Assembly: GCF_022458985.1 (NCBI RefSeq)
Contig: NC_061772.1
Span: 30,231,097-30,295,096 of the forward strand
Direction: 5' to 3'
Length of the DNA: 64,000 nucleotides
From: Mugil cephalus
Lineage: Eukaryota; Chordata; Actinopteri; Mugiliformes; Mugilidae
Under the pieces are notes generated by a model. The model ran no database searches and had not been told where the DNA came from. It was given only the letters and a program-made list of their open reading frames with translations. This document shows, piece after piece, positions 59,461 to 64,000 of this stretch; the stretch's first letter is position 1, and each line of letters starts with the position of its first letter. The translations under genes were made by a program, and so were the position numbers.

Positions 59461-61078
59461 ATGCCAGAGCGTTGTGGGTTTGAAGCTTATTTATAATATT
59501 TATAAAATTTTACATTTTTCTTTAGAACATTCCCCAGCAACAAAGACAGAAGGAAAATCAGATTGGATTAATATATAAATATCTAATATCACATTCTCTG
59601 TTTTCTAATAAAATTTTAAACCGTGTTAAACATGACGCTTCCATTCCACATGTATAATTAGTAGCTGTTCATACTGTGTGTGAGTTAATAATGCTTTTAT
59701 TTAATGATTGTTTCTTTGTGATTAAAACAAACTCCTGAGAAGTGTCACAGTGAATGATGGAAAACACGGGATCATCTGTCATTTGTAATAATGGTTAATG
59801 ATTAATTAACTTAACGTGCTGTAAATATGGATCCTCACGTTTTTTTAATCAGCTGGTGTCACATGTTGAGTTTGATCCAAGTATCGGTGGAGAATAAAAC
59901 CTCTGAGACCTGAGTGATTCCCTTCATGCAGCCGGAGGAAAGAGAAGTGGGAAGAGGTGGAGCAGCAGCTTCTCCTCATCTCACATTCCTCATCTTAATT
60001 GTTTGTTTCCAGCGCTGTGAAGAAAAACTCTGTTTATCAGCCGGTTCAAAGAGAGAACGCAGGGCAGAGCCTCGCTGGGTGGAGATCCCGCTGCTAATTA
60101 CCGCGTTTCTCCCTCAGATTAAATCTCTTATTTACAGCCCTGCAGGAACTTTTTTTTCCATAACAGAAGGATGGAGAAGTAGTAGCCTCCATACGAGACA
60201 ACAAGAAAGGAACTTTCATTTCCACTTTCGCCTGGAACAATAACGAGGAAAGAAGCAGCAGGATCCACTGACGAGGTTCCTGGTCTGGTCCCTGGTCTGG
60301 TTCCTGTTCTTGTTCTTGTTCTTCACCCGACTGGAAACATCCAGTCCATGTAAACGCCTCCATGAATCTGGTTCCGAGCTGCAGAAACAGACTCTTTGGA
60401 ACGTTTCATTTGGTTCCCCTGCAGTCACACAAACTGCACCAGGACGGGTTCTTCTCATAGTTTGGTGAATAAAACTTTGAGCTGTGTCACAGAAGTGGGT
60501 CATGTATGGAAACGCATTTTAGCGAATCTAGTCTATGAGCAGAGAAACCAGAGGAGAGGGTCTTAGTTGGTTCCAAGATGCATCTGTTCCTCCCCTGACA
60601 CGGGTCTGGACCAGATACAGCCACTAATTCACAGGATAAAAACTAAAAACTATTGTATTCACATAAAACCAGCGTGATAGAAAAACAGACTTTTTTTTTC
60701 TTCTGTATTTTGCACTAATGAGTTGGAAGCAGATTTCAAAGTCCAGCAGACAGTTAATGTTTAAAGAGCTAAAACCCTGATGAGCTTCATCCGGAGCAGC
60801 CGAGCCGACAGAAGACGAGCCACGGAGAGCTGGCAGCGCTCCACTTCACTCGTGTCCTGAATGCAGCCGGCACGAGGAAAGAAGCGCTGCTCCTCACTGA
60901 GGATTAAGTGGACTGGAAAGCAGCCTATCACAGAGCCGACGGCTCATAAACAGCTTCATTTCATTTCCTGACACGAACCGAAAGAAACAGAAACAGAAAA
61001 CAAAGGATTAATTATTCATGAAAGGCTTCATTACACAAGAATGTTTTAGGATTAATACATCAGAATGAAAGTTAAACC
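59461..61078. other. Intergenic, no gene seen
   Basis: AT-rich to about 59900, then mixed composition. A 'tggtctggt/cttgttctt' low-complexity patch lies at 60280-60325. No exon recognised. Confidence 0.6.
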
Positions 61079-61414
61079 GATCAGCCATAACATTATGACC
61101 ACCTATAGATCTCCCTTGTGGTGACTCATCAGAGAACGGACAATGAATTTTTGATACCAAATCTTTTTTTGAGTTGTTCCTAAAGTGTTTTTGTGGCTTC
61201 ATCCTGCTGGGGATGGCTGCTGCCATCAAAGAGTGTGATTACTATGGGGTGGGGGGTTCTGGTCTGGTCTAGGTGGGTGCTACGTGTCTAAGTCACACCC
61301 ACATGAATTAAGACCAGGTCCAAAAGTTTCCCATAAGAACACTGGATTCTCACAAGATAGTTCAAATGTTATTTAGTTCTCCTGTCAGTGGTCATAATGT
61401 TTTGGCTGACTGGT
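61079..61414. mobile_element. Short inverted-repeat DNA element (mariner-like ends)
   Basis: The left end 'atcagccataacattatgac' and the right end 'gtcataatgttttggctga' are inverted, about 25 bp, around 336 bp without a transposase. The wording is that of a common fish mariner-type non-autonomous element. Confidence 0.75.
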
Positions 61415-64000
61415 GAGAATATGTCCAGACAAATATTTATTTTTAAATTCGCACTTGAAACGATAAATGATCTTTATCTTCTTCTTCTCGTAACTTTCCT
61501 AAAAATAAAACTAAATTCTCATCGTATAAACATGTGATCAGATTGTTCCAGTAGCTGGAAATGAATCAGAACGAGGCTCTTCATCACATTTCTTCTCAGT
61601 GAGTCTTGATGCCTCTGCGTAAAAACTAATCGGCTGTGCGTAATTTGCGCGGCGCCAGAGCGCACGCAGCTGCCAGTCACGACAGTGACACTCAACACAC
61701 GATGAAGTGTTGTCGTGGTTTGTGTGTCGGTTCAAGCCTTTAGTGTTTAATTAATGCGCGCTGCTGGGGAAAGTCAAACTCCGCCCGTTCGGCACCATTT
61801 GGTGAAGTTTTGGAGCGCACCCAAGAGCACGTCTTCAGCCTAAGAACAGGAAGTGACAACACGTGACCCGAGGATCTTGAATAAACAGGTTGGGATCTGA
61901 GCCAACAACAACAAGACTCATATAAAGACCCGGTAAAAGCACCAGGAGAGAAAAACAGAAACGCTTCATATCTATGGAAGTGACTCCAGGTGACACCCAC
62001 ATCCAGGTGAGTTCCATCCTCAGAGAACAGAGATCACAGGAGAGAGGGGAGAGTTCAGGTGAGTGAGCGGTTCACGCGTGTTTCTGGCTGCATGTGCAGT
62101 TTGAATGAATTAAAGGCAACTTAGTGTGACGCATGTCGGTTCCTGGTGCTGCCACTGCTTCGGTTTTTCTCCAGACGTTTTTCTGCTGGTTGGTTAAAGT
62201 TTCTTCTCTTTAGTGTCTGCAGAGGTTGTGTGTTTGTTAGTTTGCAGGATGTTTCCAAAACTCTTCTGCAGCTTCCAGTTAAATGTGCAGACCTGCTCTG
62301 TTCCATGTTTTCATGTCCAGGTTCCTGAGTTTAAAGTGTCTGAGTGTCTTTGTAGATCTGGATCCACACACAGACAACAGAGTTTCTTCTTTTCTTTCTT
62401 CATACAGTTTGTTGGATAAATGTTAAATAAGTAAAATCCCCATTCAACACTGCAGCTCGATGATGACACACACGTTTGAAGTTGTTCACATTTACGTGTC
62501 TGGACCGTTTCTGTTCCTGTTTCTACTGAAATGGAAGTTTGAATCTGTACCTTTGTCACTATCACAGAAATATGTAGAATATAAATGCACATGTAGATCT
62601 ACATGATCTAAAACACTACACAAACCTCCTAGTAGCTGTTATAAAATGGTTTTGTCACAAAGTGACAGTTGCAAAGAGATGAATACAAACGGAATGAAAA
62701 GAAATATATAAAATCTAAAAACAAGATGCACGAGTAAATGCAGTGATGTCACTTCTTCTAGCGGCTTCAGTCTCGTCTCCTTAACGTTTTGAATCATTTG
62801 GACTTTTTTCTATAACGTGACGTATTATTGTTGCCTCGGCCTCAGTCTGACGACCACAGACAGGAAGGACCTCAGGTCTCTCTCACACCGTCCTCCTCCC
62901 TGACGCTCAAACAGTCCAGATCCACTGGAACAACATCACCAGACTCTTTAATTTAATTCACAAACTCACTGGAAACAAGGCTGAGCTTAACAACATTTAC
63001 CTGTAAAACCATCGTTTATTGTTTCCCTGATGTTTCACCTTCATACATTTTAGTTTCAGTCTTTATTAACTGAAGGTTTTTAGAGTTTTAGTATCTGACA
63101 CCGTTTCCAGTAATGAGTGACAAGCAGAATAATAATAATAAAAATAATTCCCATTATTAGTTTCCTCCTCCTCCGTGTGTGTGTGTGTTGAGGCGGAGCT
63201 GGAGGTAAAGTGGGAAAACACAAACACTTGCTCCTGAAGTGTGAATATTTGCTCCACGTTCATTTCCTGTGATTCTGTTTATTTATTTTTTACTGAGCTG
63301 GCGTCGCTGTGTTTGCTCTGGAAGTAAAAGTCAATCTGTGCTCACGCTGGTTGAGAACCCCGGAGGTGGACATGTCTGCTCGCCCCTGGGGCAGAGCCGG
63401 GCTGTCGGCCTGGCTTCCTGCCACCGTCAGCATCATCCCTGCTCGGGCTTGTGTCGCCGTCGTCATGGTGACGGGCGTTTTTATTTGCAGGGGGCACTCT
63501 CGTCTCCAGTCTTTCCGGGACTCGCGCAGACAGACTGGGGGGAAGTAAAGGTGAGAGTGGATGGGAGTAGCCAGACGGACAGTTTGCAGAAAGGCCAGGA
63601 AGATAAATCAGTCTGGATCCGTCCAACACACAATAACCTGCCGTTGCTTTTTCATCTCCAGTGACTCATTTATCAGTCAGACTCATCATCATTTTAACAT
63701 ACTGCTGATTTTCATCCTTTTCTATTTTTTAGTTCTGACATTTTCTGGAGAACACGCGTCCAAAGCGACAGTCTGACTTCGTCCTGTCGACTCCTTAGTA
63801 CGAACGTACGTGAATGTTCCTCTAATCATCAGAATGAAACCGTCTCAGTCAGATCAGGAGGAGGTTTCAGGTTCAGATCAGTCAAAGCAAGAGAAAACCA
63901 AATGATGTGATGCTGAAGTTAAACCTGGAGAGTTTAAATGTCATTATTAATCCTCATGATCTGCTCCGCTACCTCCTCGTCCTCCTCGTCCTCGTCCTCG
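61415..64000. other. Right end of window, no confirmed gene
   Basis: It contains two weak gene hints (TATA/first exon near 61919 and a spliced-looking 60-bp block at 63491-63550), a (GT)n run at 63176-63189 and a (CCTCGT)n-like end at 63970-64000. I could not connect these into a recognisable protein. Confidence 0.5.
61919..62006 (+). promoter_or_regulatory. Possible TATA promoter and first exon of a rightward gene
   Basis: CATATAAAG at 61919-61927 is followed about 45-50 bp later by ATG (61974) that opens 11 codons (MEVTPGDTHIQ) ending at a strong donor, CAG|gtgagt (62007). The downstream partner exon was not identified, so this may be chance. Confidence 0.25.

Noticed and set aside
63269-63664. 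131-codon frame near the right end
   Set aside because: It overlaps other frames on both strands; only the 60-bp spliced-looking part was kept as a weak candidate.
1-64000. Prokaryotic-style systems, CRISPR arrays, tRNA and rRNA genes
   Set aside because: Direct repeats present are microsatellites, a minisatellite or transposon ends; no spacer-repeat array, clover-leaf gene or ribosomal sequence was recognised, and the genes are spliced vertebrate genes.

Overview
The window is nuclear DNA from a ray-finned (teleost) fish. The evidence is GT-AG introns with vertebrate-style splice sites, phototransduction genes of vertebrate type, a giantin (golgb1) gene, and many repeats typical of fish genomes: a hAT-like element beginning CAGTGTTGGG, short inverted-repeat elements, and LINE 3' ends with (ATTCT)n or TCTGATT-type tails. 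All four genes lie on the + strand.

Layout. (1) 1-3.55 kb: a short phosphodiesterase 6 inhibitory (gamma) subunit gene with a TATA box at 1220, a noncoding first exon, three coding exons (72 aa) and a tetranucleotide repeat in its 3'UTR. (2) 6.26-9.8 kb: a first guanylate cyclase-activating protein (GCAP) gene, 4 exons, 187 aa. (3) 12.1-15.7 kb: a second GCAP gene with the same intron phases, 192 aa. Downstream, its last exon and 3' flank are partly duplicated as a frameshifted relic (17.63-18.39 kb), and a 761-bp hAT-like element lies in the original copy. (4) 19.9-52.57 kb: golgb1 (giantin), with 28 coding exons that join in frame to 4908 residues. One internal exon alone is 11,331 bp, and the protein ends in a tail anchor. 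(5) 52.57-64 kb: mostly intergenic and repeat-derived (LINE relic, two inverted-repeat elements, low-complexity tracts), with a few weak candidate exons of an unidentified neighbour.

Function. PDE6-gamma restrains the cGMP phosphodiesterase that transducin switches on in photoreceptors. GCAPs sense the fall in Ca2+ and drive guanylate cyclase to restore cGMP. The first 18 kb therefore holds regulators of both cGMP breakdown and cGMP synthesis, in one orientation. golgb1 encodes a giant coiled-coil Golgi tether and appears unrelated in function.

I found no prokaryotic-type system, CRISPR array, tRNA or rRNA. The most unusual items are the 11.3-kb coding exon with an internal repeat of about 302 residues, the PDE6-gamma that lacks the usual Thr-Pro phosphorylation segment, the 75-nt stop-free intron that interrupts an EF-hand codon block, and the tandem relic of a GCAP terminal exon.
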